This document shows, piece by piece, positions 55,348 through 63,616 of a stretch of 64,000 nucleotides of DNA. A program made the position numbers and the translations under genes. The stretch spans positions 1-64,000 of the forward strand of contig NZ_CAJHCR010000005.1 in the NCBI RefSeq assembly GCF_904848585.1, in the 5' to 3' direction. The notes beneath the pieces are model-generated. The model did not search any database. It was not told the origin of the DNA and worked only from the letters and a program-made list of their open reading frames with translations. The DNA comes from Paraburkholderia kirstenboschensis (GTDB lineage: Bacteria; Pseudomonadota; Gammaproteobacteria; Burkholderiales; Burkholderiaceae). How positions within the stretch are numbered: the first letter of the stretch is position 1; each line of letters starts with the position of its first letter.

Positions 55348-55563
55348 ATGAATTCACATATCCGCTACAAGGGCTACGAAGTCGCACCGGCCGTGCAACG
55401 TTTGCCCAATGGGCTGTTCGCCGCCAACCTGACCATCGAAAAAGCCAGCGCGAGCCGTAGCCAGGCGTATTGTTTCGACGCGCTCGACTATTTCTTCGAC
55501 GAAGAACACGCCCTCGCCTACGCGTTTCGCTGGGGACGCATGTGGGTCGATAATCAGCAGTGA
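55348..55563 (+). CDS. Small protein with YKGYEV motif, unknown function
   Basis: The 71-residue protein begins MNSHIRYKGYEVAPAVQRL, and the element YKGYE(V/I)xPxV is shared with the gene at 34198. The rest is beta-rich with an aromatic end (SQAYCFDALDYFFDEEHALA, AFRWGRMWVDNQQ). It is soluble and without a known domain. The ATG is chosen because the upstream 16 codons are not needed for the motif. It precedes the ferritin-like gene by 110 bases in the same direction. Confidence 0.68.
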   Translation: MNSHIRYKGYEVAPAVQRLPNGLFAANLTIEKASASRSQAYCFDALDYFFDEEHALAYAFRWGRMWVDNQQ

Positions 55564-55673
55564 CCTTGCGGCGACGACGATGAGTAGCCGTCGGCGGTGC
55601 AGTGCAAGCGCCGTATCTCGGGGCAATGTGACAGAATAGGCGGCACATCGAGTTCGCTCTCTGTACGCTTGCC

Positions 55674-56591
55674 ATGTCCGACACATTGATAGATGTAGCC
55701 GCCGACCACAGCCTGCGCCACTGGACCTTCACCGGCACCGCCCGCGTGAAGGTCGGCTCCGAGACGCACAAGCACATGTTCTGCCGCATGTTGCTCGAGA
55801 CTCACGATCCCTACAAACCCGCCGTGATCAACTGGCCTGCGCTGTCGCCGGATGCCCTCGAGCGGCTCTGCTCGCTGCCCATCTGGGACATCGCGGTGCA
55901 GACCGAAGGCCGCGCGTCGATCGACGTTCACACCTACGCCGCGCAACTGAGCGACCCGCTGCTGCGCGAAGCCATCACGATGGACGGCGACGAAGAGGCC
56001 CGTCACAAACGAGTGCTCGCAAAGCTGATCGCTGCATACGGCATCGAGATCGCGCCCGAGCCGCACTACCCGCCGCCGCGCGATGCCGAATGGGCATGGA
56101 TGCGCACGGGCTACAGCGAGTGCATCGACAGTTTCTTCGCGTTCGGCCTCTTCCGCGCCGCGCAGCAGTCAGGCTATTTTCCCGAAGCGCTCGTCGAAAC
56201 TTTCGAGCCCGTGATTCAGGAAGAAGCACGCCACATTCTGTTTTTCGTCAACTGGGTCGCGTGGCATCGACATAACATGCCGCTATGGCGCAGGCCGTGG
56301 CATGCGTTGCGCGTGGCCGCGATATGGGCCGTGCTGATCTGGGAGCGCGTGGCGATCGCGAGAGGCATCGACGCGAACGGCGTCGCGCACGACTCGAACT
56401 TCCTGCCCGCCAACAGCAGCGTGATCGGCAAAGGGCTCGAAACGCCCGAGCTGATCGAGCTATGCCTCGCGGAAAACGACCGCCGCATGAGCGGCTACGA
56501 CGCGCGGCTGCTGCGTCCGCGGCTCGTGCCCGCGCTCGCACGATTCGCGTTGCGCTTCATCAAACGTTCGCGCCGAACGGACACTGCATGA
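55674..56591 (+). CDS. Ferritin-like diiron protein of unknown function
   Basis: The 305-residue protein looks like a ferritin-like four-helix protein. It has two E-x-x-H motifs, MDGDEEARHKRVLAKL at about residue 105 and IQEEARHILFFVNWVAWH at about 185. Between them lies YSECIDSFFAFGLFRAAQQSG. Two E-x-x-H elements plus nearby acidic residues are the usual ligands of a diiron site. The N-terminus (TARVKVGSETHKHMFCRMLL) is not a known domain. It could be an oxidase or oxygenase acting with the amidase encoded 14 bases downstream. Function unknown. Confidence 0.75.
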   Translation: MSDTLIDVAADHSLRHWTFTGTARVKVGSETHKHMFCRMLLETHDPYKPAVINWPALSPDALERLCSLPIWDIAVQTEGRASIDVHTYAAQLSDPLLREAITMDGDEEARHKRVLAKLIAAYGIEIAPEPHYPPPRDAEWAWMRTGYSECIDSFFAFGLFRAAQQSGYFPEALVETFEPVIQEEARHILFFVNWVAWHRHNMPLWRRPWHALRVAAIWAVLIWERVAIARGIDANGVAHDSNFLPANSSVIGKGLETPELIELCLAENDRRMSGYDARLLRPRLVPALARFALRFIKRSRRTDTA

Positions 56592-56605
56592 CAAGGAGCA
56601 CGTCC

Positions 56606-58060
56606 ATGACATGGACCGTCGATGAACAGCTTGCGTTGAGTGCAACCGACGCCGTCGCCGCGATCCAGTCGGGCGGGCTCAAAGCAACGGACTACGTCGC
56701 GACACTTCTCGCGCGAGCGGCCGCGCTCGGCACGCTCAACGCGCTGACCGTGATCGATCTCGACGGCGCCCTCGCCGCCGGCCGGCGCATCGACGCGCTG
56801 CCCGCGGCGGCCAGGGCGCAACTGCCGCTTGCCGGACTGCCGATCGTCGTCAAGGACAACATCAATACCGTGGGACTGCAGACGTCCGCAGGCACTCCCG
56901 CTCTGGAAGGTTTCGTGCCGAACACCAACGCGCCTTCGGTGCAGCGGCTCATAGACGCTGGGGCGATCATTCTCGGCAAGGCCAACATGCACGAGCTCGC
57001 GTTCGGCATCACGAGTACCAATCTCGCGACGCATGCGCGGCCGGTGCGCAATCCGTACGATCCCACGCTGATTCCGGGAGGCTCGTCGGGCGGCACGGCG
57101 GTGGCAATTGCTGCACGCGTCGCGCCCGCGGGCCTCGGCACCGACACCGGCGGCTCGACACGCATTCCCGCCGCGTTGACCGGCACCGCGGGCTTTCGGC
57201 CGTCGGTTGGCAATGGCGGCGCCGAGCGGCGCTATCACGACCCGGATGCCGTGGTGCCGATCAGCCATACGCGCGACACCGTCGGGCCGATGGCGCGCAG
57301 CGTAGCCGATATCGCGCTGCTCGACGGCGTGATTACCGGCGCGGGTCCGTTGCCCACCGTCGCGCTGAACGGCTTGCGCATCGGCTTGCCGGCGCCGCTG
57401 TGGGACGCTCTGGAGCGGCAGGTCGAGGACGTTGCACGCGCCGCGCTGAAACGGCTCGAAGCAGCGGGCGTTGTTTTCGTGCCGGTGGCGATGAGCGAAC
57501 TCAACGACCTGAACGGCATGGTCGGCGGCCCAATCGCTATTCACGAAGCGCTCGGCGATATGAACGCCTGGCTCGCTGCCAACCAGGCGCCGGTGCAGAC
57601 CGTCGGCGAACTGGCGGCTCGCATTGCGAGCCCCGATGTCCGTGCGATTTACGACGAGGTGCTCGCGGGCTCGCTCGACTCGCACTATGAGGCGGCGCTC
57701 AATCACTGGCGGCCGTTGCTGCAGGCCTATATCGCTGCGACTTTCGCCGACGAACGCCTCGATGCGCTGCTGTTCCCCACCACACGGCTCGCTGCTGTGC
57801 CGGCCGACGAGATCAACGGTTCGTCGACGGTCTCGATCGACGGCGGGCCGCCCGTCGATACGATGGAGGCGTTCCTGCGCAACGCCGAACCGGCCAGCAC
57901 GTCCGGCATTCCCGGACTGTCGTTGCCTGCGGGAATGAGCGCATACGGTTTGCCGGTCGGTCTCGAACTGGATGGGCCGCTGGGCAGCGACAGGCGCCTG
58001 CTCGCAATCGGCGTGGCGTTCGAACAGTTATTGGGCGCATTGCCGCCGCCCGTGCTTTAA
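56606..58060 (+). CDS. Amidase signature-family hydrolase
   Basis: The 484-residue enzyme has the full amidase triad. The Lys is in PLAGLPIVVKDNINTVGLQT, the cis-Ser and loop in LIPGGSSGGTAVAIAARVAP, and the nucleophile Ser in GLGTDTGGSTRIPAALTG. It ends in a C-terminal region typical of the indole-acetamide hydrolase/allophanate hydrolase-like group. I chose the ATG at 56606 because AAGGAG lies 8 bases upstream; the earlier in-frame ATG overlaps the previous stop. It is encoded right after the ferritin-like gene, so the two may act on one substrate. Substrate unknown. Confidence 0.9.
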   Translation: MTWTVDEQLALSATDAVAAIQSGGLKATDYVATLLARAAALGTLNALTVIDLDGALAAGRRIDALPAAARAQLPLAGLPIVVKDNINTVGLQTSAGTPALEGFVPNTNAPSVQRLIDAGAIILGKANMHELAFGITSTNLATHARPVRNPYDPTLIPGGSSGGTAVAIAARVAPAGLGTDTGGSTRIPAALTGTAGFRPSVGNGGAERRYHDPDAVVPISHTRDTVGPMARSVADIALLDGVITGAGPLPTVALNGLRIGLPAPLWDALERQVEDVARAALKRLEAAGVVFVPVAMSELNDLNGMVGGPIAIHEALGDMNAWLAANQAPVQTVGELAARIASPDVRAIYDEVLAGSLDSHYEAALNHWRPLLQAYIAATFADERLDALLFPTTRLAAVPADEINGSSTVSIDGGPPVDTMEAFLRNAEPASTSGIPGLSLPAGMSAYGLPVGLELDGPLGSDRRLLAIGVAFEQLLGALPPPVL

Positions 58061-58072
58061 GAAAGATAAAAC

Positions 58073-58942
58073 ATGCCGATAGAAATGACCCGGGCTTACG
58101 CTCATGATCATGCGCGTGCTCACGCGCCGATAAAAACACCTGAAAATACGCATCGAGTCTCCGAACCTGGTGACCGACCAACGGAGAATCGCACGAGTTA
58201 CTTCCGGCGCGTCGTCGCGGCGCTGGGCATCGCGCTTGCCGCCGCCGGATGCGCGCGTCTTGCGGCCGTCGATTCCAATGCGTTATGGAAGATCGTGGAT
58301 ATGCGCTGCGTGCCTTCGCAACAGGCGACCGGCACGCCCGGTCAATGCACGTTCGTGGATCTCGACAAACGCTACGCAATCCTGAAGGATATCGTCGGCC
58401 GCTCGCAGTATCTGCTGATCCCGACAGACCGTATCAGCGGCATTGAAAGTCCGCTCGTGCTCGCACCACATGCGCCGAGCTATTGGGCCGACGCGTGGGC
58501 CTCACGCGACTACGTGAATCGGTCGGTGAAGCGGACGCTGCGCGACGATCAGTTGGGGCTCGAAATCAACTCCCAATTCCGCCGCACGCAGAACCAGTTG
58601 CATATTCATATCGACTGCATGCGCCGCGATATCAGCGACGCGCTCGCGCGCCACGCGAAAGATGCGCCCGGCGAATGGCATTGGGACACGCTCGAGGGCA
58701 GCCGTTACCGGATCATGCGAGTTACCGCGCTGAGCGGCACGAGCGATCCGTTTCGTCTTGTTTCGCGCGACAACCGTAACGCCGAAGCAATGGCAATGCA
58801 AACCATCCTTGTGACGGGAGCGGGACCATCGGCTGAGAAAGACGGCTGGCTAGTCGTGAATAGCGGCCTCGATGCGGACAATGGCAGCGGGTCCGCCGAA
58901 GGTCTTCTCGATCACTCATGCCGCGTCGCCGACGCCTCGTAG
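58073..58942 (+). CDS. cdh: CDP-diacylglycerol pyrophosphatase
   Basis: The 289-residue protein is a Cdh-type hydrolase that splits CDP-diacylglycerol to phosphatidate and CMP. Landmarks are YLLIPTDRISGIESPLVLAP and SYWADAWASRDYVNRSVKR, then QLHIHIDCMRR with the HxHxD catalytic element. A long charged N-terminus precedes a hydrophobic stretch (about 45-60; VVAALGIALAAAGCARLAA) with an A-A-G-C lipobox-like element, so it is membrane anchored. It follows the amidase by 12 bases and probably shares its transcript. Confidence 0.9.
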   Translation: MPIEMTRAYAHDHARAHAPIKTPENTHRVSEPGDRPTENRTSYFRRVVAALGIALAAAGCARLAAVDSNALWKIVDMRCVPSQQATGTPGQCTFVDLDKRYAILKDIVGRSQYLLIPTDRISGIESPLVLAPHAPSYWADAWASRDYVNRSVKRTLRDDQLGLEINSQFRRTQNQLHIHIDCMRRDISDALARHAKDAPGEWHWDTLEGSRYRIMRVTALSGTSDPFRLVSRDNRNAEAMAMQTILVTGAGPSAEKDGWLVVNSGLDADNGSGSAEGLLDHSCRVADAS

Positions 58943-59134
58943 CAGCAACCAGGTCTCGACACGCGCTGCGTCAGAAGCGACCGCGTTATTGAAGATTGGC
59001 CGCGGGTTCGAGAGGACGTCTCGTGCATGCGCATAGGCATCGGCGGTCCCTGTGGTGGAACAGCTCCGGCAAGGCCATAGACGGAGCGCTGTTACAGCAC
59101 TTTCCGCACGCCGAGCATGCAAGCGAGAACGCAC

Positions 59135-59947
59135 TCACCATGGCCGGCGCACCGAGTCCTGATAGCGCGTCAGAATGAAATGCGCGACATCGTTCGAGTG
59201 ATAAGCCGACACCAGTTGCGCGACCCACGGCTCGCCCCGCTCGGCCTCGCGCACCGCCAACACACCGGCGTACGGTGAACGGGCGTCTTCGATGCCGATG
59301 CTGTCGCGTGCCGGATAAAGTCCCGCCAGTTGCGCGCTCTCGCTGTCCATCACGACGATCGTCGCCGCGTTCAGCGCCGCGACGAGCCGCTTGCGCGGCA
59401 GCGCACGCAGCGTCAGATTCAGGCGGTTGCCCGTCACATCCCGCAACGTAGCGTGAAGGCCGGCGCGGTCGTCGAAACTTAGCAGTGTGTAGTTTTGCAG
59501 CAGGACCAGCGCGCGCGCCATGCCTTCTGGGTCGTCAGGAATGACTATGCTCGCGCCTCGCCGGATCTGCGCGAGGCTCGTCAGCTGGCGCGAATAGAGC
59601 GCCATTGGCAGCGTGACCGTCGTCGCCACTTCATAAAGCGGGTAGCCGTGTTTTCTGCGCGACGCTTCAAAACTTTGGCCGTCTTCGAAGCTCGCGGCGT
59701 CGATTCGATGCGCGGCAAGCGCCGCGTCGATCTGCGCGCCGCTATCGAACGTCACCACATCGATATCGAGTCCGCGAGCGGTTGCCACGCGCCGTACTTC
59801 GTTCATGATTTCGGCATGCGTGCCGCGCGTGACGCCGACTTTCACAGCCGGCTGCGCGACATGCGCGATAACTGCTGCTCCCCACGTAGCCGCCGCGCCA
59901 ATCAATGCAGCGCTAATCGCTGCGTTCACAAGGCATCGCGGTTTCAT
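59135..59947 (-). CDS. Periplasmic ABC-type substrate-binding protein, MetQ/NlpA-like
   Basis: The 270-residue protein has an N-terminal membrane or signal segment (about 5-30; LVNAAISAALIGAAATWGAA) and then a type 2 periplasmic-binding fold like the NlpA lipoproteins: VKVGVTRGTHAEIMNEVRRV, DAALAAHRIDAASFEDGQSF, ASIVIPDDPEGMARALVLLQ. There is no lipobox Cys. No permease or ATPase gene is adjacent. Its start overlaps the formylglycine-generating enzyme stop (ATGA), so it is in the sulfatase operon. Ligand unknown, possibly the organosulfur product. Confidence 0.82.
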   Translation of the reverse strand: MKPRCLVNAAISAALIGAAATWGAAVIAHVAQPAVKVGVTRGTHAEIMNEVRRVATARGLDIDVVTFDSGAQIDAALAAHRIDAASFEDGQSFEASRRKHGYPLYEVATTVTLPMALYSRQLTSLAQIRRGASIVIPDDPEGMARALVLLQNYTLLSFDDRAGLHATLRDVTGNRLNLTLRALPRKRLVAALNAATIVVMDSESAQLAGLYPARDSIGIEDARSPYAGVLAVREAERGEPWVAQLVSAYHSNDVAHFILTRYQDSVRRPW

Positions 59948-60993
59948 CCTTTGATGTCCCGCAAGATGGTCCTGAAACCGATATGCGATGCCGGCAGATC
60001 CGCTTCCTGCTGCTCGCGCGACGACGCGCGGTAGCGCACGCAGTAATCTCGCGAGCACAGGAAGGAGCCGCCCTTGATGACCATCGGCGTGTCGTGTCTG
60101 CGCGCGGGCGGTGCGATTGCCGCGGTATCGCCATTCGTATGCGACTGGTGCTCGCCCGTGTAGACGTCTTTGGTCCACTCCCATGCATTGCCGATCATGT
60201 CGTACAGCTTGAACCCGTTGGCCGCATAACAGCCGACGGGCGACAGACCCACATGCTTGTCCTCGTTGGTATTGAGAACGGGGAACACGCCTTGCCAGTA
60301 ATTGGCGGCGGGCTTGCCGTGCGCATCGCGCGGTGCCGTGTCGAGGTCCGCGCCCTCCTGCCCGCCCTTCGCCGCGTATTCCCATTCAGCTTCTGTCGGC
60401 AAGTCGCGGCCGAGCCAGCGCGCATACGCGAACGCATCGGCTTGCGTGACGAGCGTCACCGGTTGGCTCATTTGCCCGTCGATGCTGCTGCGCTCGCCCG
60501 TGGGATGCCGCCATGACGCGCCCTTGACCCAGGTCCACCACGCAAGGTCGCGCGCATTCATTTCTTCCCGCGTCGGAGAGTGGAAGACGGCCGCGCCGCC
60601 CTGCTTTTCGGCGTCGGTGACATAGCCGGTCGCGCGGACGAACGCGGCGAATTGCGCATTCGTCACATCGGTCTGATCGATCCAGAAACCACCGACGCGC
60701 GTGCGGCCGTCGCCAGCCGGCCGCTCGTTTTCATAACCGCGTGTGCTGCCGAGCACGAAGGTGCCGCCGTGCAGATGCACCATGCCGGCCTTCGGGTCGT
60801 CGCGCCAGCCGGCGGGTAAACCGGCGTAGCGCTCGCACTGCGCTTCTGAGCCGAGCGGGGCGAGCGGGCGCGTGCGGTTCAGATCGTCGAAGCCGGCCGT
60901 TCGTGCGGGCCACGCCGCGACCGCGAAAGCCGCGCAGAAAACGGCGGCGAACAGGCCGCCACACCCGGCAAGCGTTCTTGCTCTGATGCTCAT
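59944..60993 (-). CDS. Formylglycine-generating enzyme (SUMF1/FGE type)
   Basis: The 349-residue protein has a signal peptide (MSIRARTLAGCGGLFAAVFC and following) and a full FGE-sulfatase domain. Landmarks are GGTFVLGSTRGYENERPAGD, RVGGFWIDQTDVTNAQFAAF, DLPTEAEWEYAAKGG and YDMIGNAWEWTKDVYTGE. Both catalytic cysteines are present, at about 313 and 318 in GGSFLCSRDYCVRYR, as in active FGEs; most family members (EgtB, PvdO) lack the pair. It should convert the sulfatase active-site Cys to formylglycine. It follows the sulfatase gene by 17 bases. Confidence 0.92.
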   Translation of the reverse strand: MSIRARTLAGCGGLFAAVFCAAFAVAAWPARTAGFDDLNRTRPLAPLGSEAQCERYAGLPAGWRDDPKAGMVHLHGGTFVLGSTRGYENERPAGDGRTRVGGFWIDQTDVTNAQFAAFVRATGYVTDAEKQGGAAVFHSPTREEMNARDLAWWTWVKGASWRHPTGERSSIDGQMSQPVTLVTQADAFAYARWLGRDLPTEAEWEYAAKGGQEGADLDTAPRDAHGKPAANYWQGVFPVLNTNEDKHVGLSPVGCYAANGFKLYDMIGNAWEWTKDVYTGEHQSHTNGDTAAIAPPARRHDTPMVIKGGSFLCSRDYCVRYRASSREQQEADLPASHIGFRTILRDIKG

Positions 60994-61010
60994 GACAGTG
61001 GCAAGCCCGC

Positions 61011-62969
61011 TCAGTAGTAGCCGCGTGGCCGCAGGGGTTCGACGCCGCCGACAGCGGACATGTATGCGTTCCACTGCTGCACGAGTCCGTCGATGATCGA
61101 CGGATTCTGCGCCGCCACGTCCGTGGTCTCGCCTCTGTCCGACGTCATGTCGTACAGCTGCCAGTGGCCATCGACGGGCCCGAGCGGCGGCTCGGTCCAC
61201 AACGCCTTCCATTTGCCGTCAGCGCTGCGCAGATAGCCGCGGCCGTATGCTTCATCGCCGAACGACGTGGTATGCACGTCGGTATTCGACAGGTCGTTCA
61301 GAACCGCCAGCAACGATTTCCCGGTGACCGGATACACATAGCGGTTGTTGTAGACCACCTTGCCCTTGTTCTGATCGACACCTGTCAGCGAGTTGATCAG
61401 CGACGGCGCCGGCTGCGTCGGCGGCGTCACGCCCGCAACGGCGAGGAACGTGGCCGTGTTGTCGGTGACGTGCGTGAAGACACGCAAGGTCGGTTTTTGC
61501 GTGGTCTGGCCGGGCAGATGCACGATCAACGGCGTGGATACGCCGCCCTCGCCGGAATAGCCCTTGGTGAGGCGGAACGGCGCCGCGCTGACTTCGGCCC
61601 AGCGCAAGCCGTACTGCAAGCGCTTCGCGTTCTGCAGCCCGTTGTCGGTGCCGAGCGTCGAATAGACCGGCTCAGCCGCGTTCGCCGTATCGGTCGCCGT
61701 TGGGTCCGCGCCGGAGTCGATCGGCCAGCCTTCGGCCCCGTTGTCCGACTGGAACATGATGAACGTGTTGTCGTACTCGCCAATGTCCTTCAGATGCTGG
61801 ATCAAAAGGCCGATGTTGTGATCGAGATTCTCGACCATGCCGGCATAGATCTCCATGTAGCGCGCCTGCGCTTTCTTTTCATCGGCGGACAGGCTCGCCC
61901 ACGACTTGTTCACATTGCCCGGACCATAGTCGCTATAACCTTGCGCGGCGCTATGTACGGCGCTGACGTACTTCGCGTTGACGGTGCCGTTGCCGGCGGT
62001 TGCCGGCGTAGCCGCCAGTGTTTCGGGAGCGCCCGCATACGGGTTGAAATCGGCGGGAATGATGCCGAGCGCCTTTTGCCGCGCGATGCGCGCCGCCCGG
62101 ACCACGTCGTAGCCGGCGTCGTATTTGCCGGCATACTTGTGCAGGTACGGTTCAGGCACCTGCAACGGCCAATGTGGCGACGTGTACGCCGCATACGCAA
62201 AAAACGGCTTGCCGTCGCTCCTGTTCGAATCGATGTACGAGATCAGTCTTTGCGTATAGAAATCGGTCGAATAGAACACGGCCGGACTGCCGCCCGCGCC
62301 GCCCGGTTGTCCCGGCTGACCGGGCTGAACGTACTGCCCGTCTTCGGTATAGTTCTTCGAGCCGGCGGGCTCGTGTGCGAAGTGATTCGTAGCCGCGCCG
62401 CCGAGCAGCGCATAACTATGCTCGAAGCCCCATTGATCCGGCGTCTGTCCGCTGCCCGTCGCGCTGCCCGCAATGCCCGAGCCGATATGCCACTTGCCCG
62501 CCATGTACGTGTGATAGCCGGCGTCCTTGAGCAGTTGTGCGACCGACAACGCGCGGTCGTTCAGATAGCCTTCGTAGCCGGGCAGACCTTTGCGTTCGTC
62601 GGTCGGCACACCCATCGTGCCTTCGCCGACCAGGTGGTGGTCGGTGCCGGAAATCAGCATCGCTCGCGTGATCGCGCAGACGGTGCCTGTGTGATGGTTC
62701 GTCAGAATGCGCCCGGATTGCACGAGCGCATCGAGATTCGGCGTGTCGATGTCGCCGCCGAACGCGTGAATATCCGAGTAGCCCAGATCGTCCGCCATGA
62801 TGTACAGAATGTTCGGGCGCTTCGCGGCCACCGGCGTGGCAGCCGGCGGTGTTGGAGAAACCCCGCCGGAACACGATGCAAGCGCAACCACACTGGCAAC
62901 TGCGGCACCGAGTGCCCGCAGCCTGGGAATGGTGGGGAACGCCGCCGGATGCGATCTCGAACTTTTCAT
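61011..62969 (-). CDS. Sulfatase-family lipoprotein with a variant active-site motif
   Basis: The 652-residue protein has a lipoprotein signal peptide with lipobox VVALASC (Cys33) and a sulfatase fold. The N-terminal metal residues are in PNILYIMADDLGYSDI (Asp60-Asp61) and the active-site segment is HTGTVCAITRAMLISG with Cys98. Later landmarks are AGKWHIGSG, FFAYAAYTSPHWPLQ and FMFQSDNGAEGW, with the Asp-Asn metal pair. The Cys motif reads C-A-I-T-R, so the Pro of the canonical C-x-P-x-R is Ile. The ATG at 62969 is chosen because it gives the lipoprotein leader; the earlier TTG does not. First gene of the operon. Confidence 0.92.
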   Translation of the reverse strand: MKSSRSHPAAFPTIPRLRALGAAVASVVALASCSGGVSPTPPAATPVAAKRPNILYIMADDLGYSDIHAFGGDIDTPNLDALVQSGRILTNHHTGTVCAITRAMLISGTDHHLVGEGTMGVPTDERKGLPGYEGYLNDRALSVAQLLKDAGYHTYMAGKWHIGSGIAGSATGSGQTPDQWGFEHSYALLGGAATNHFAHEPAGSKNYTEDGQYVQPGQPGQPGGAGGSPAVFYSTDFYTQRLISYIDSNRSDGKPFFAYAAYTSPHWPLQVPEPYLHKYAGKYDAGYDVVRAARIARQKALGIIPADFNPYAGAPETLAATPATAGNGTVNAKYVSAVHSAAQGYSDYGPGNVNKSWASLSADEKKAQARYMEIYAGMVENLDHNIGLLIQHLKDIGEYDNTFIMFQSDNGAEGWPIDSGADPTATDTANAAEPVYSTLGTDNGLQNAKRLQYGLRWAEVSAAPFRLTKGYSGEGGVSTPLIVHLPGQTTQKPTLRVFTHVTDNTATFLAVAGVTPPTQPAPSLINSLTGVDQNKGKVVYNNRYVYPVTGKSLLAVLNDLSNTDVHTTSFGDEAYGRGYLRSADGKWKALWTEPPLGPVDGHWQLYDMTSDRGETTDVAAQNPSIIDGLVQQWNAYMSAVGGVEPLRPRGYY

Positions 62970-63127
62970 CGTTGTATTGGCCGTGGTTGTCTGAGCGCGA
63001 GATGGTAGCAACCGGTAATTCGCCGTCCAACCAAGGTTTAGTGAAAAGCTAGAGAAGTTCTGTGCTAAAGGGGCGCTGTGTTTGTGGCTGTGCTGTTTGC
63101 GGCTGTGTTGTTTGCGGCTGTGGCGTA

Positions 63128-63559
63128 TCAGTGGTACGTAGTCGTGGACGACTGTAGCTTCGTCAGCACGCCGCGTCTGAACGCGAACCAGCCTTGCGAA
63201 CCTTGCATCACGACTTCGTCGCCTTGCCAGAACACGCGCTTGACCGTCATGCGCGCGCCAACGCGCTGCACAACTGGAGGACGGTGGCGGAAGTCGTATA
63301 GCACCGGGCCCGAATCGGTCTGCACGAGCGTGCGTCTGACCGCGTCATTTGCGTTGCCCACGTCGTCGAAATGCGTGAGCGTATTGGCGCCGAAGCGATC
63401 GAACACTTCGTTGTCGAGCATCGCCGTGAAATCATGCCCTGCGTGCACGAATTGCAGTTTGCCCAAGGGCGTATCGAGCGGGCCCGACTCGTTGCTTTGC
63501 GCATGAGCGCAAGTGGCGAAAGAGGTGGCTGCGAGCGCAGCAACTAGTAGTCGTCTCAT
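63128..63559 (-). CDS. Periplasmic protein of unknown function
   Basis: The 143-residue protein has a signal peptide (MRRLLVAALAATSFATCAHA, then Q) and a mature part with beta-rich text (LQFVHAGHDFTAMLDNEVFD, VLYDFRHRPPVVQRVGARMT, VFWQGDEVVMQGSQGWFAFR). I do not recognise a family. The ATG at 63559 is chosen over an upstream Met because it gives the leader peptide. It lies 158 bases upstream of the sulfatase operon and may be a separate unit. Confidence 0.7.
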   Translation of the reverse strand: MRRLLVAALAATSFATCAHAQSNESGPLDTPLGKLQFVHAGHDFTAMLDNEVFDRFGANTLTHFDDVGNANDAVRRTLVQTDSGPVLYDFRHRPPVVQRVGARMTVKRVFWQGDEVVMQGSQGWFAFRRGVLTKLQSSTTTYH

Positions 63560-63616
63560 GTTGCCTTTGTCCAGAGTGCCAGCATTCATAGTCGGCCAAA
63601 ATGGCCAACCGCACTA

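Noticed and set aside
61164..63008. 614-codon plus-strand frame
   Set aside because: Antisense of the sulfatase gene; no ribosome site, Arg-rich noise.
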